Below, piece after piece: positions 1-6,441 of a DNA stretch of 13,268 nt (its first letter is position 1; every line of letters begins with the position of its first letter). The position numbers and the translations under genes are program-made. The DNA is from an uncultured Clostridia bacterium (GTDB lineage: Bacteria; Bacillota; Clostridia; Christensenellales; Borkfalkiaceae). The stretch lies in NCBI GenBank assembly GCA_946627905.1, contig CAMOVY010000014.1, positions 1 to 13,268 of the forward strand. Reading direction: 5' to 3'. The notes under the pieces were generated by a model. That model saw only the letters and a program-made list of their open reading frames with translations, was not told the origin of the DNA and did not search any database.

Positions 1-235
1 CGGCCGTCATACTCCGTTCTTCAACAACTATCGTCCGCAGTTCTATTTCAGAACGACCGACGTTACCGGTTCTATCGAACTCCCCGCGGGCGTAGAAATG
101 GTTATGCCAGGCGACCATGTAACGATAAGCGTTAAACTCATCACTCCTATCGCTATGGAAGAAGGTTTACGTTTCGCTATCCGTGAAGGCGGCAGAACGG
201 TAGGTTCGGGCGTTGTTGCGAAAATTATTAAATAA
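1..235 (+). CDS. tuf: Translation elongation factor Tu, C-terminal part (5' truncated by window)
   Basis: EF-Tu is the GTPase that delivers aminoacyl-tRNA to the ribosomal A site. Only the last 77 residues are present; the reading frame starts at base 2 and ends with TAA at 233-235. The visible part is domain 3, with the near-invariant stretches GRHTPFFNNYRPQFYFRTTD, VTGSIELPAG, MVMPGDH and FAIREGGRTVGSGVV, and the usual short lysine-containing tail. The protein is intact as far as it can be seen. An intrinsic terminator follows 30 bases later, so tuf is the last gene of its transcript, as expected for a str-type or stand-alone tuf locus. Identification rests on sequence motifs that are very highly conserved in this family. 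Confidence 0.97.
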   Translation, partial: GRHTPFFNNYRPQFYFRTTDVTGSIELPAGVEMVMPGDHVTISVKLITPIAMEEGLRFAIREGGRTVGSGVVAKIIK

Positions 236-265
236 TTAAGCAATACGCTAAACAAAACTAAAATC

Positions 266-296
266 AAAAAGGCTATCCGTTGAGATAGCCTTTTTT
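266..296 (+). terminator. Intrinsic terminator of tuf
   Basis: A 7-bp G+C-containing stem (GGCTATC at 271-277 with GATAGCC at 284-290) is extended by A/T pairs (AAAAA before, TTTTTT after). The loop is CGTTGA and a six-T run follows. This is a textbook Rho-independent terminator placed 30 bases after the tuf stop codon. Confidence 0.93.
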
Positions 297-446
297 GCGT
301 TTTTATTGACAGGATGATAAAAAAAGAAATTTTGCAACGAGAACGTTTCGTTATGCAGTAAATGCCGAAAAACAGGCGTGAGAGACGATAAATTTTGTTA
401 AAATGTTGTAAATTTTTACAAAAAACGGACTTTTTTTAAAAAACGG
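297..446. other. Intergenic stretch between tuf terminator and next promoter
   Basis: There is no credible gene here. The stretch is A/T rich. A TTGACA at 306-311 has no matching -10 box. The only notable element is an inverted repeat, TTGTAAA (406-412) and TTTACAA (415-421), two bases apart, lying about 26 bases upstream of the next gene's -35 box. It could be an operator or a chance A/T palindrome. Confidence 0.4.
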
Positions 447-475
447 TTGACAAGTCTGGGGGAGGGGTGTATCCT
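447..475 (+). promoter_or_regulatory. Sigma-A-type promoter of the four-helix membrane protein gene
   Basis: A perfect -35 box TTGACA (447-452) is followed by a 17-base spacer and TATCCT (470-475) as the -10 box. The predicted start near 482 leaves a 5' leader of about 30 bases that contains the strong AAGGAGG site (495-501). The promoter makes this gene a separate transcription unit from tuf. Confidence 0.7.
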
Positions 476-511
476 TTTAGCAGAAATATTTTTTAAGGAG
501 GACATTTTAAA

Positions 512-1024
512 ATGTCAAACAAGAAGGTTTTAAACATTGTGCTTATCGTAATCGGCGCGCTTATGATTCTCCCGCTCTTCGTTGGTTTTCTTAACTTTGT
601 TATGCAATATGGCGGGGAATCGCAGACTTATACCGCTTCTTTATTCGGTAAATTTAACGTCTCCGGACCGGTAGATTATTCTGTAAAAGATATATTATCC
701 GAATTAGACAAAGGCGGCTATATTTTCTACGTTATAGCAAAAATCGCTACCGTTGTCGGTATAATCGCGGCTATCGCTATCGCGGTATTTGCTGCGCTTA
801 AACTTGCGGGCGTTAAAGCGGATTTAGCGAAGATTGAAAAAATCGTTGCTATCGTTGCTATGGCGGCTGCGGCTATAATGTTAGTTGCTATGATAATATT
901 CTTCATCGCTTCTACGAATTCTGAAAGTGGCAGTAAGATGTTTTTCTCGGGTGCTTGGGGCTGGTACGTTGCGTTTATCGGTGCATGCGTAAGCGGTTTC
1001 TTAAGTTTCCGTGCGGCGAAATAA
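512..1024 (+). CDS. Unknown four-helix integral membrane protein (170 aa)
   Basis: I do not recognise a family. The 170-residue product has four clear hydrophobic segments at about residues 7-31, 73-97, 107-132 and 148-167. A polar region at about 32-70, rich in Gly, Ser and Asp, separates helices 1 and 2, and a short charged loop (KADLAKIEK) separates helices 2 and 3. Helices 2 and 3 are very rich in Ala, Ile and Val with small residues. There is no signal peptidase or lipobox motif; helix 1 probably serves as an uncleaved signal anchor. The start is supported by AAGGAGG ten bases upstream. The gene stands alone between two terminators with a near-consensus promoter, so it is probably well expressed. 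Function cannot be inferred. Confidence 0.85.
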   Translation: MSNKKVLNIVLIVIGALMILPLFVGFLNFVMQYGGESQTYTASLFGKFNVSGPVDYSVKDILSELDKGGYIFYVIAKIATVVGIIAAIAIAVFAALKLAGVKADLAKIEKIVAIVAMAAAAIMLVAMIIFFIASTNSESGSKMFFSGAWGWYVAFIGACVSGFLSFRAAK

Positions 1025-1061
1025 TTAAAGATTACACTTAAACGACACACATAAATAAAAA

Positions 1062-1093
1062 AGCGGTGCTTTAAGCACCGCTCTTTTATTTTT
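1062..1093 (+). terminator. Terminator of the membrane protein gene, probably bidirectional
   Basis: An 8-bp stem AGCGGTGC (1062-1069) / GCACCGCT (1075-1082) with loop TTTAA is followed by CTTTTATTTTT on the plus strand. A run of A lies before the stem, so on the minus strand it is followed by T residues as well and could back up the aspS terminator. Confidence 0.9.
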
Positions 1094-1128
1094 AAAAACC
1101 ACTTGCGCCCCCGAAAGGGAACGCAAGT
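1091..1128 (-). terminator. Intrinsic terminator of aspS
   Basis: Read on the minus strand, the stem ACTTGCG (1128-1122) / CGCAAGT (1107-1101), with an inner CCC/GGG pairing, is followed by GGTTTTTAAAAATAAAAG. It lies about 20 bases after the aspS stop codon. Two hairpins sit back to back between the convergent genes. Confidence 0.8.
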
Positions 1129-1146
1129 AAAACAGATTATATTTAT

Positions 1147-2484
1147 TTACGGTGCAACCCTATTTATGTCGCGGGGGAACATAGTCGCTTCTCTTACGTT
1201 CTTAAAGCCCAAAAGGTGCATCGTAAGCCGTTCTAAGCCCAGCCCTAAACCGCCGTGCGGCGGTGCGCCGTACTTATGGAACATAAGGTAGGTTTCAAAC
1301 GCGTCGGGATTCATACCGCACTTTTTCATCTTTTCTATCTGTTCGTTATAGTCGTGTATGCGCTGCCCGCCCGAAGTTATCTCAAGCCCCCTGAAAAGCA
1401 AATCGAAAGAAAGTGTAAATTCGGGATTTTCGGGGTCGTCCATCGTATAGAACGGGCGCTTTTTGGACGGGTAGTGGGTTATAAAAATGAAATCGGAATT
1501 GAGTTCTTTTTTAGCGTATTTTCCCAGCATTTCTTCTTCCGCGGGGTCAAAGTCTTTCATATCCGACGGGGTGTACTTAAACTTATTCATAATAAGTTCT
1601 TTCGCGTCCATAAATTTCATACACGGAATTTCCGTTATTTCGGGGATATCGGCATGTAATATCGCCACTTCTTCCGCATACTCGGTCTTTAATAAATTCA
1701 TAATATATTTCAGCGCGCCCGTTTCCATATTCATTATGTCTTCGAACCCGTTTATAAAGCCCATTTCAAAGTCCATCGAAATATATTCGTTTAAATGCCT
1801 GCTGGTATCGTGATGTTCCGCACGGAATACGGGTGCAATCTCGAACACCCTGTTAAACACCCCGACGAGCGCCTGTTTATACAACTGCGGGCTTTGCGCT
1901 AAAAACACCGTCTTTCCGAAATAGTCGAGTTTAAATACGTTAGTACCGCCTTCCGCACCCGCGAAGTTGATTTTGGGCGAACGGATTTCGGTAAACCCGT
2001 TCTTCATTAAAAATTCGCGGAAACCGCGGGCAATCCCTTCCTGCAATTTGAAAATGGCGCGTTCTTTGGGGTTGCGCATAGATATGGGGCGCAAGTCTAA
2101 AACGGTGTTTAACTGTATACCGTCGAGTTGCTTTTTATTGATTACGATAGGCAACGTTTCGGCGGGCAGGGAAAGAATTTTTATATCGTGTATCTGCAGT
2201 TCGTAGCGGTCATTGCCGTCCCTGTCTTTACTTCCCACGACTTTGCCCGTGATTTTAACGCACGCTTCTTCGCACAGTTTTTCGTCCAAGCGGTACTCGG
2301 AAAACTCCGGCGCGTAAACGCATTGTATCAGTTCCCGTGCCGTGCGGAGAATAATAAAGGCAAAGCCCGTCATCTCTCTTATCCTATGTACGTAGCCCGA
2401 AACGGAAACGATTTCGTCTGCTTTTTTGCCAAAGTCCGCATAAGCCGTGTCCGTGTTAAAAAGTTCGCCTGTTATAGTTTTCAT
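1147..2484 (-). CDS. aspS: Aspartyl-tRNA synthetase, archaeal/eukaryal type, probably non-discriminating (445 aa)
   Basis: This class IIb synthetase charges tRNA-Asp, and probably tRNA-Asn, with aspartate. An N-terminal OB-fold anticodon-binding domain (about residues 10-105) precedes the catalytic core. Motif 2 is seen as APVFRAE (F220-E223) followed by HHDTSRHLNE, and motif 3 as GLGLGLERL (R419). RGLEITSGGQRIHDY and the C-terminal FPRD tail match the archaeal type. At 445 residues it lacks the roughly 130-residue GAD insertion of bacterial AspRS, which is near 590 aa. His33 in GYVHRI sits where discriminating archaeal enzymes have Trp, a mark of non-discriminating enzymes (from memory). The ATG at 2484 is preferred over an in-frame GTG at 2493, because the GGAG site (2496-2493) overlaps the GTG and is 8 bases from the ATG. 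An AsnRS assignment is less likely given the HHDTSRHLNE and FPRD features. Confidence 0.88.
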   Translation of the reverse strand: MKTITGELFNTDTAYADFGKKADEIVSVSGYVHRIREMTGFAFIILRTARELIQCVYAPEFSEYRLDEKLCEEACVKITGKVVGSKDRDGNDRYELQIHDIKILSLPAETLPIVINKKQLDGIQLNTVLDLRPISMRNPKERAIFKLQEGIARGFREFLMKNGFTEIRSPKINFAGAEGGTNVFKLDYFGKTVFLAQSPQLYKQALVGVFNRVFEIAPVFRAEHHDTSRHLNEYISMDFEMGFINGFEDIMNMETGALKYIMNLLKTEYAEEVAILHADIPEITEIPCMKFMDAKELIMNKFKYTPSDMKDFDPAEEEMLGKYAKKELNSDFIFITHYPSKKRPFYTMDDPENPEFTLSFDLLFRGLEITSGGQRIHDYNEQIEKMKKCGMNPDAFETYLMFHKYGAPPHGGLGLGLERLTMHLLGFKNVREATMFPRDINRVAP

Positions 2485-2537
2485 AAAACGCACTCCGAAA
2501 TTTCGTTTTAAATATACCGCATGATAACGGCTTAATA

Positions 2538-2567
2538 ATTATAGCACTTATCAAAGGGGTAAAACAA
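2538..2567 (-). promoter_or_regulatory. Promoter of aspS
   Basis: On the minus strand, TTGTTT (2567-2562), an 18-base spacer and a perfect TATAAT (2543-2538) are present. The -10 box is preceded by TGC, giving an extended -10 element. The predicted start near 2531 gives a 5' leader of about 46 bases. Confidence 0.7.
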
Positions 2568-2608
2568 GTATTTAAAGACGTTTAAAGTTAAGTTTTTGTT
2601 TAAAATGA

Positions 2609-2638
2609 TTGTCAAAGCCGTTTGAGGTATGTTAGAAT
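2609..2638 (+). promoter_or_regulatory. Promoter of the degV-degV-yegP-like unit
   Basis: TTGTCA (2609-2614), an 18-base spacer and TAGAAT (2633-2638) form a plausible sigma-A promoter, with a start near 2645 and a leader of about 68 bases before the first degV-family gene. It diverges from the aspS promoter about 45 bases away. The rest of the 228-base intergenic region shows no other clear element. Confidence 0.55.
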
Positions 2639-2712
2639 AATACGGAAAAGACTAATTCTCGAAAAGTCGCATCCCGCTTTTTTGTCTTAATGTTTTATAA
2701 AGGAGCACATAG

Positions 2713-3549
2713 ATGATAAAAACGGCAATTTCCGTAGAATCGTCCGCAGACGTACCCGCGGAACTCGCATTAAAGCACGACATAAAAGTAATACCTTATC
2801 AGATAACGCTTGGCGAACAGGTTTTCCGCGACGGCGAAAAGTCGCCCGAAGAAATGTTCGCGTTTGTGGATAAATATAAAACCTTGCCAAAGACCACCGC
2901 GCTTAACGAATTCGAATACGGCGAGTTTTTTAAAAAACTTAAAAAAGATTACGACGCAGTAGTACACATATGCCTATCCGGCGGCATAACTTCTTCTTGC
3001 GATAACGCTTTCCGCGCCGCTAAAGAATTTAAAAACGTGTTCGTCGTGGACAGCCGCTCCCTTTCTATGGGAACGGGCTATCTTGCGATATTCGCGCGCA
3101 AACTTGCGGACGGCGGCGCGTCTCCCAAAGAAATCGTTGCAAAATTAAACGAAACAACCCAAAAAACCATTACGTCTTTCGTCGTGGAGCGGCTCGACTA
3201 TCTCCATAAAGGCGGCAGATGCAGCAGTATAGCGCTACTCGGCGCTAATATTTTGAAAATTCGCCCGCGTATTATTATGAAAGACGGCAAAATGGTTTCG
3301 GATAAAAAATACCGCGGCGCTATGCCGAAGGTGGTTTCGGACTTTGTCGGCGATTTGATTACGGAATTTCCGCCGTCGGACGACACGGCGTGCATAGCGT
3401 ACACCACGGCAACGCCCGAAATGCTTGCGGCGGCAACCGAAAAATGCAAGGCGGCGGGTTTTAAAAACGTTATTATATCGCGCGCGGGCGCAACTATTTC
3501 CAGCCATTGCGGGGCAAACACTCTCGGGGTGTTCTATATAGCAAAATAA
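2713..3549 (+). CDS. DegV-family fatty-acid-binding protein, copy 1 (278 aa)
   Basis: DegV/FakB proteins bind a fatty acid in a two-domain alpha/beta fold and, where characterised, present it to the FakA kinase for phosphorylation and phospholipid synthesis. The 278-aa length is typical. Family landmarks run in order: ISVESSADVP at the N terminus (the usual form has DS rather than ES), KVIPYQITLG, PKTTALNEFEY, HICLSGGITSSCDNAF, VVDSRSLSMG, DYLHKGGRC, LKIRPRI, YRG and the C-terminal SHCGANTLGVFY. The last corresponds to the conserved H-x-G segment near the ligand carboxylate. The protein appears cytosolic, with no signal peptide. The start is set by AAAGGAG seven bases upstream. It is followed 20 bases later by a close paralogue. 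No fakA is visible in the window, so the kinase partner would have to be encoded elsewhere. Confidence 0.92.
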   Translation: MIKTAISVESSADVPAELALKHDIKVIPYQITLGEQVFRDGEKSPEEMFAFVDKYKTLPKTTALNEFEYGEFFKKLKKDYDAVVHICLSGGITSSCDNAFRAAKEFKNVFVVDSRSLSMGTGYLAIFARKLADGGASPKEIVAKLNETTQKTITSFVVERLDYLHKGGRCSSIALLGANILKIRPRIIMKDGKMVSDKKYRGAMPKVVSDFVGDLITEFPPSDDTACIAYTTATPEMLAAATEKCKAAGFKNVIISRAGATISSHCGANTLGVFYIAK

Positions 3550-3569
3550 TAATATTTCGGAGCAGTAAA

Positions 3570-4421
3570 ATGAAAATTGCCATATCCGTTGAATCCACCC
3601 ACGATTTAACCAAAGAATTATTAGAAAAGTACGACATAAAAGTTATTCCTTATCAGATAAACCTTGGCGACTTGTCTTTTAAAGACGGCAAGTATTCCAC
3701 CGAAGAAATGTTCGAACTTGTCGACAAGTACAAACAGTTGCCGAAAACCACGGCTTTAAACGAGTTCGAATATACGGAGTTTTTTGAAAGCCTTAAAAAG
3801 GATTACGACGCGGTAATACACATCTGCTTGTCGAGCGGGATAACTTCTTCCTGCGGCAACGCGTTCCGCGCGGCGGAAAACCTTAAAGACGTGTACGCGG
3901 TGGATAGTTTAGCGCTTTCTACGGGCATAGGATTGCAGGCAATCTACGCGCGCGAACTTGCGGACAAGGGCGTTTCCGCGGCGGAAATCGTCGAAAAACT
4001 TAACGCGCGGCGCGATAAGGTGCAAACGAGTTTCATTTTAGAACGGCTTGACTATATGCATAAGGGCGGCAGATGCAGCAGTATCGCGCTGCTCGGCGCT
4101 AATATTTTGAAAATCCGCCCCCGTATCGTGCTTAAAAACGGCAAAATGCTTTCCGACAAAAAATATCGCGGCAATATGCAGTCGGTAGTTGCGAAATACG
4201 CGGAAGAACTGTTTAACGATTTCGATACTCCCGACCTTTCCCGCGTGTTTATAACCTACACTACCGCTACGCCCGAAATGGTGGCGGCGGCAAAAGCAAA
4301 GTGCGAAAGCGTGGGCTTTCGCGAGATTTTGGAAACGCACGCGGGCGGCACGATTGCCAGCCATTGCGGCGCGCACACTATCGGTATACTGTATTATAAC
4401 GACGGTGAGAAAATTCAATAA
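3570..4421 (+). CDS. DegV-family fatty-acid-binding protein, copy 2 (283 aa)
   Basis: This is a close paralogue of the preceding gene, colinear over the whole length and identical at more than half of positions by eye. It has the same landmarks: ISVESTHDLT, KVIPYQINLG, PKTTALNEFEY, HICLSSGITSSCGNAF, AVDSLALSTG, DYMHKGGRC, LKIRPRI, YRG and SHCGAHTIGILYY. The reading frame is open further upstream to an ATG at 3507 inside copy 1. The ATG at 3570 is chosen because it aligns with the start of copy 1 and has CGGAG seven bases upstream. The copies differ mostly in the pocket-lining and C-terminal thirds, which suggests different lipid preferences; this is inference. It is probably cotranscribed with copy 1 and with the next gene, 33 bases on. 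Confidence 0.92.
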   Translation: MKIAISVESTHDLTKELLEKYDIKVIPYQINLGDLSFKDGKYSTEEMFELVDKYKQLPKTTALNEFEYTEFFESLKKDYDAVIHICLSSGITSSCGNAFRAAENLKDVYAVDSLALSTGIGLQAIYARELADKGVSAAEIVEKLNARRDKVQTSFILERLDYMHKGGRCSSIALLGANILKIRPRIVLKNGKMLSDKKYRGNMQSVVAKYAEELFNDFDTPDLSRVFITYTTATPEMVAAAKAKCESVGFREILETHAGGTIASHCGAHTIGILYYNDGEKIQ

Positions 4422-4454
4422 CGTTTCGAAAAATTTATTAGGAGATAAAATTTT

Positions 4455-5612
4455 ATGCAGTGGTTAAAAGACTTGATAAGCGATATCGCAAATTCCGTCG
4501 GTGTTGACGGTTGGGTTGTGATGGCTGTAGGGCTTGCGCTAATCGTTCTTGTGTTGGCGTTAATTATTTTCGTGATAGTGAAAATCGCCCGTCATAAGGC
4601 GAAGAAATCGGCTGCTCAAAAAATCACCGTTCCTGCGGAAAAACCCGTGGAAAACGAGAAAACCGAAAGCGTTAAGGCACAGCCCGTAGCGGAAGAACCG
4701 AAAGAAGAAGCGCCCGTTCTCGAAATCGGGGATATAGAACCCGTAAAAGAAGAGCAAAAGCCGAAAACTACGGTTAAAAAACCGACGGCGAAAAAAGTTT
4801 CCGCGCCCGCTAACTCCGCGACTAAACCTGCGGCGAAAGCGGCTAAAAAACCCGCGCCTGCGGCAAAAATTGAAAAGCCCAAAGCACTCGGCAAATGGGT
4901 AGTGGAACAAAAGAGCGACGACGAATTTATCGCCACGCTTTCGGCGTCTAACGGCGAAGTAATGCTGACTAGTGAAACGTACGTATCAGAAGACGGGGCG
5001 AGAAAGGGTATAGAAACCATAATCAAAGCGGTTGAAAGCGGCGAATTCGTAATCCACAAAAATAAGAGCGGTACGTTTTATTTCAAACTTAAAAGTTCGG
5101 GCAACCGTTTGCTTTGCGCGGGCGAAATTTATAAGGAAAGAACGAGTTGCGAAAACGCCGTGGAATCTGTTAAGCGTATAGCGGCGGATTCCCCCGTAGC
5201 GGAAGGAGTGTCCGAGGGCGAAAAGTATCTCGAATACAAACCCGTAAAACTTACCGATAAAGATATCGCACGCGCGACTTCTGGCAAGTGGAGAATAGAA
5301 ACGACCGAAGACGATAAGTTCTTCGCAACGCTTTACGCGTCCAACGGTCAGGTAATGCTTTCTACCGAAGCGGTATCAAGCAAAATGGCGGCGGTTTCGG
5401 GTATAGAAAACGTCAAGAAGAACGCGCTTGCAGGGAACTTCGTTATCGATAAGGACAAATTCGGTAAGTTCTACTATAAACTCCGCAACGCGCATAAATC
5501 GATTATCTGTATCGGGGAATCTTACAAGACTGCCGACAGTTGCATAAGCGCTTTAGAGTCTGTCCGTAAACTCGCGGCAAAATCCCAGATAGCGGAAGAA
5601 ATCGGAGAATAA
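4455..5612 (+). CDS. Membrane-anchored protein with four YegP/DUF1508-like repeats (385 aa)
   Basis: The N terminus has one strong transmembrane helix (about residues 20-44) followed by KIARHKAKK, indicating a cytoplasmic C-terminal part by the positive-inside rule. A low-complexity linker rich in Lys, Ala, Pro and Glu spans about 48-145. The rest consists of four repeats with an exact 50-residue period within each pair: 146-195, 196-245, then 277-326, 327-376. Characteristic strands are SNGEVMLTSETY, SGNRLLCAGEIY, SNGQVMLSTEAV and HKSIICIGESY, each with a preceding F-x-A-T-L or FYFKL-like strand. This matches the YegP/DUF1508 fold, where small bacterial YegP proteins have two repeats. Function of the family is unknown. 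GGAG lies ten bases upstream of the ATG. It is the last gene of the degV unit and has its own strong terminator. Confidence 0.85.
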   Translation: MQWLKDLISDIANSVGVDGWVVMAVGLALIVLVLALIIFVIVKIARHKAKKSAAQKITVPAEKPVENEKTESVKAQPVAEEPKEEAPVLEIGDIEPVKEEQKPKTTVKKPTAKKVSAPANSATKPAAKAAKKPAPAAKIEKPKALGKWVVEQKSDDEFIATLSASNGEVMLTSETYVSEDGARKGIETIIKAVESGEFVIHKNKSGTFYFKLKSSGNRLLCAGEIYKERTSCENAVESVKRIAADSPVAEGVSEGEKYLEYKPVKLTDKDIARATSGKWRIETTEDDKFFATLYASNGQVMLSTEAVSSKMAAVSGIENVKKNALAGNFVIDKDKFGKFYYKLRNAHKSIICIGESYKTADSCISALESVRKLAAKSQIAEEIGE

Positions 5613-5632
5613 AGAATAGTATTAAACTTTCT

Positions 5633-5668
5633 CTTTCCCCGCGGCGCGCCGCGGGGAAAGAACTTTTT
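5633..5668 (+). terminator. Terminator after the YegP-like gene
   Basis: A fully palindromic 28-base segment (5633-5660; arms begin CTTTCCCCGCGGC) is followed by AACTTTTT. The very G+C-rich 12-13 bp stem next to a short T run fits an intrinsic terminator that insulates the following infC promoter. Confidence 0.85.
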
Positions 5669-5687
5669 AAAATTACGTTAAAATCCG

Positions 5688-5716
5688 TTGACAAACAACG
5701 AAAAATTGTGTATTAT
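5688..5716 (+). promoter_or_regulatory. Strong sigma-A promoter of the infC-rpmI-rplT operon
   Basis: TTGACA (5688-5693), a 17-base spacer and TATTAT (5711-5716) form one of the best promoter matches in the window. The predicted start is near 5723, leaving a leader of about 175 bases before infC. Confidence 0.85.
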
Positions 5717-5722
5717 TAAAAG

Positions 5723-5898
5723 GCTTAAAGAAGAAGACGACCCTTCTCGCCGCACCAAACAGATTGCGTACGGCTCAATATCAAAAGGTTTTTAGCGCAT
5801 AAAAAGCGTTATAATTCGGGTCATCTTATCTTTAAGAAGACCCGATTTTTTACGTCCTTATTCCGAATAACGGAAAATAAAAAGAGAGGTACAAACCC
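5723..5898 (+). promoter_or_regulatory. Attenuated leader of infC-rpmI-rplT (L20-leader-like)
   Basis: The long untranslated leader contains an internal intrinsic terminator (5816-5851) and an upstream segment AAGACGACCC (5734-5743). That segment can pair 9 of 10 bases with GGGTCATCTT (5818-5827), the 5' arm of the terminator, giving a mutually exclusive antiterminator. Further small hairpins are TTTTTA/TAAAAA (5789-5805) and TTCCG/CGGAA (5861-5875), the latter just ahead of the infC ribosome binding site. In Bacillota, ribosomal protein L20 represses this operon through such a leader. Assignment to the L20 leader family is by position and architecture, not by a covariance-model match. Confidence 0.72.
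5816..5851 (+). terminator. Leader attenuator terminator upstream of infC
   Basis: The stem TCGGGTC (5816-5822) / GACCCGA (5839-5845) is extended inward by TCTTA/TAAGA around the loop TCTT, and is followed by six T residues (5846-5851). It lies inside the leader before any coding region, so it acts as an attenuator rather than an end-of-gene terminator. Confidence 0.88.
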
Positions 5899-6411
5899 AT
5901 AAAAAAGGAACATCAGTTAAACGAAGAAATCCGCGACAGGGAAGTTCGCCTTATAGGCGAAACGGGGGAACAACTCGGCATAGTTTCGTCAAGAGAAGCG
6001 CTTAAAATTGCCGAAGACGCGGGGCTTGACTTAGTTAAAATCTCGCCGACAGCAAATCCTCCCGTTTGCAAGATAATGAATTACGGCAAATATCTTTTCG
6101 AACTTTCCAAAAAGGTCAAAGAAGCCAAAAAGAACCAGAAAATTACCGAAATAAAGGAAGTATGGCTTTCAATGACTATAGACGTCGGCGATTTACAGGT
6201 AAAAGCCAAGCAGGCGCAGAAATTTTTAAGTGCAGGCAACAAGGTCAAGGTTTCCATACGTATGCGCGGCAGGCAGATGGCGCATCAGGAAATCGGCGTG
6301 GACGTTATGAAACGCTTTTTTGATTTAATAAAGGATTTCGGGACGATAGAAAAACAACCGCTTACGGAAGGCAGAAACATCTGGATGATGCTTGCGCCGA
6401 ATAAAGCGTAA
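5899..6411 (+). CDS. infC: Translation initiation factor IF-3, ATA start codon (170 aa)
   Basis: IF-3 binds the 30S subunit, prevents premature 50S joining and proofreads the start codon and initiator tRNA. The N domain (about residues 1-70) shows LNEEIRDREVRLIG, EQLGIVSSREAL, GLDLVKISP and NPPVCKIMNYGKY. A lysine-rich linker helix follows, then the C domain with EIKEVWLSMTI, VKVSIRMRGRQMAHQEIG and the PLTEGR segment. The start is ATA at 5899: the in-frame upstream stop is TAA at 5878, none of the seven codons from there to 5899 is ATG, GTG or TTG, and GAGAGG lies nine bases upstream. The first ATG (6076) would delete most of the N domain. Rare start codons are a known device for IF-3 autocontrol. 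The gene heads the rpmI-rplT operon. Confidence 0.95.
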   Translation: MKKEHQLNEEIRDREVRLIGETGEQLGIVSSREALKIAEDAGLDLVKISPTANPPVCKIMNYGKYLFELSKKVKEAKKNQKITEIKEVWLSMTIDVGDLQVKAKQAQKFLSAGNKVKVSIRMRGRQMAHQEIGVDVMKRFFDLIKDFGTIEKQPLTEGRNIWMMLAPNKA

Positions 6412-6441
6412 TTTTTAAAAAAACTAACGGAGGGCAAAGTT

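Noticed and set aside
406..421. Rex-type operator
   Set aside because: Rex sites are 18 bp with a wider spacer (TTGTnAA-N4-TTnACAA). This repeat is 16 bp with a two-base spacer, so no specific regulator was assigned.
727..1050. Long minus-strand open frame opposite the orphan membrane protein
   Set aside because: It has no ribosome binding site or promoter, and its Ala/Ile-rich composition mirrors the codons of the plus-strand gene. It is an antisense shadow.
1255..1813. Plus-strand open frames inside aspS
   Set aside because: They overlap a strongly conserved synthetase gene entirely, lack Shine-Dalgarno sites and show no recognisable protein features.
2587..2615. TTGACA on the minus strand (2615-2610) as the aspS -35 box
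   Set aside because: No acceptable -10 hexamer lies 16-19 bases downstream, whereas a perfect extended TATAAT with a reasonable -35 exists closer to the gene at 2538-2567.
3507..3569. Upstream extension of the second degV-family gene to an ATG at 3507
   Set aside because: It would overlap copy 1, has no ribosome binding site and adds 21 residues absent from copy 1. The ATG at 3570 has CGGAG and aligns with the paralogue.
4560..5059. Minus-strand open frames opposite the linker of the YegP-like protein
   Set aside because: Their Arg/Phe- and Ser/Gly-rich low-complexity products are what the antisense of Lys/Ala/Pro/Glu codons gives, and no start signals are present.
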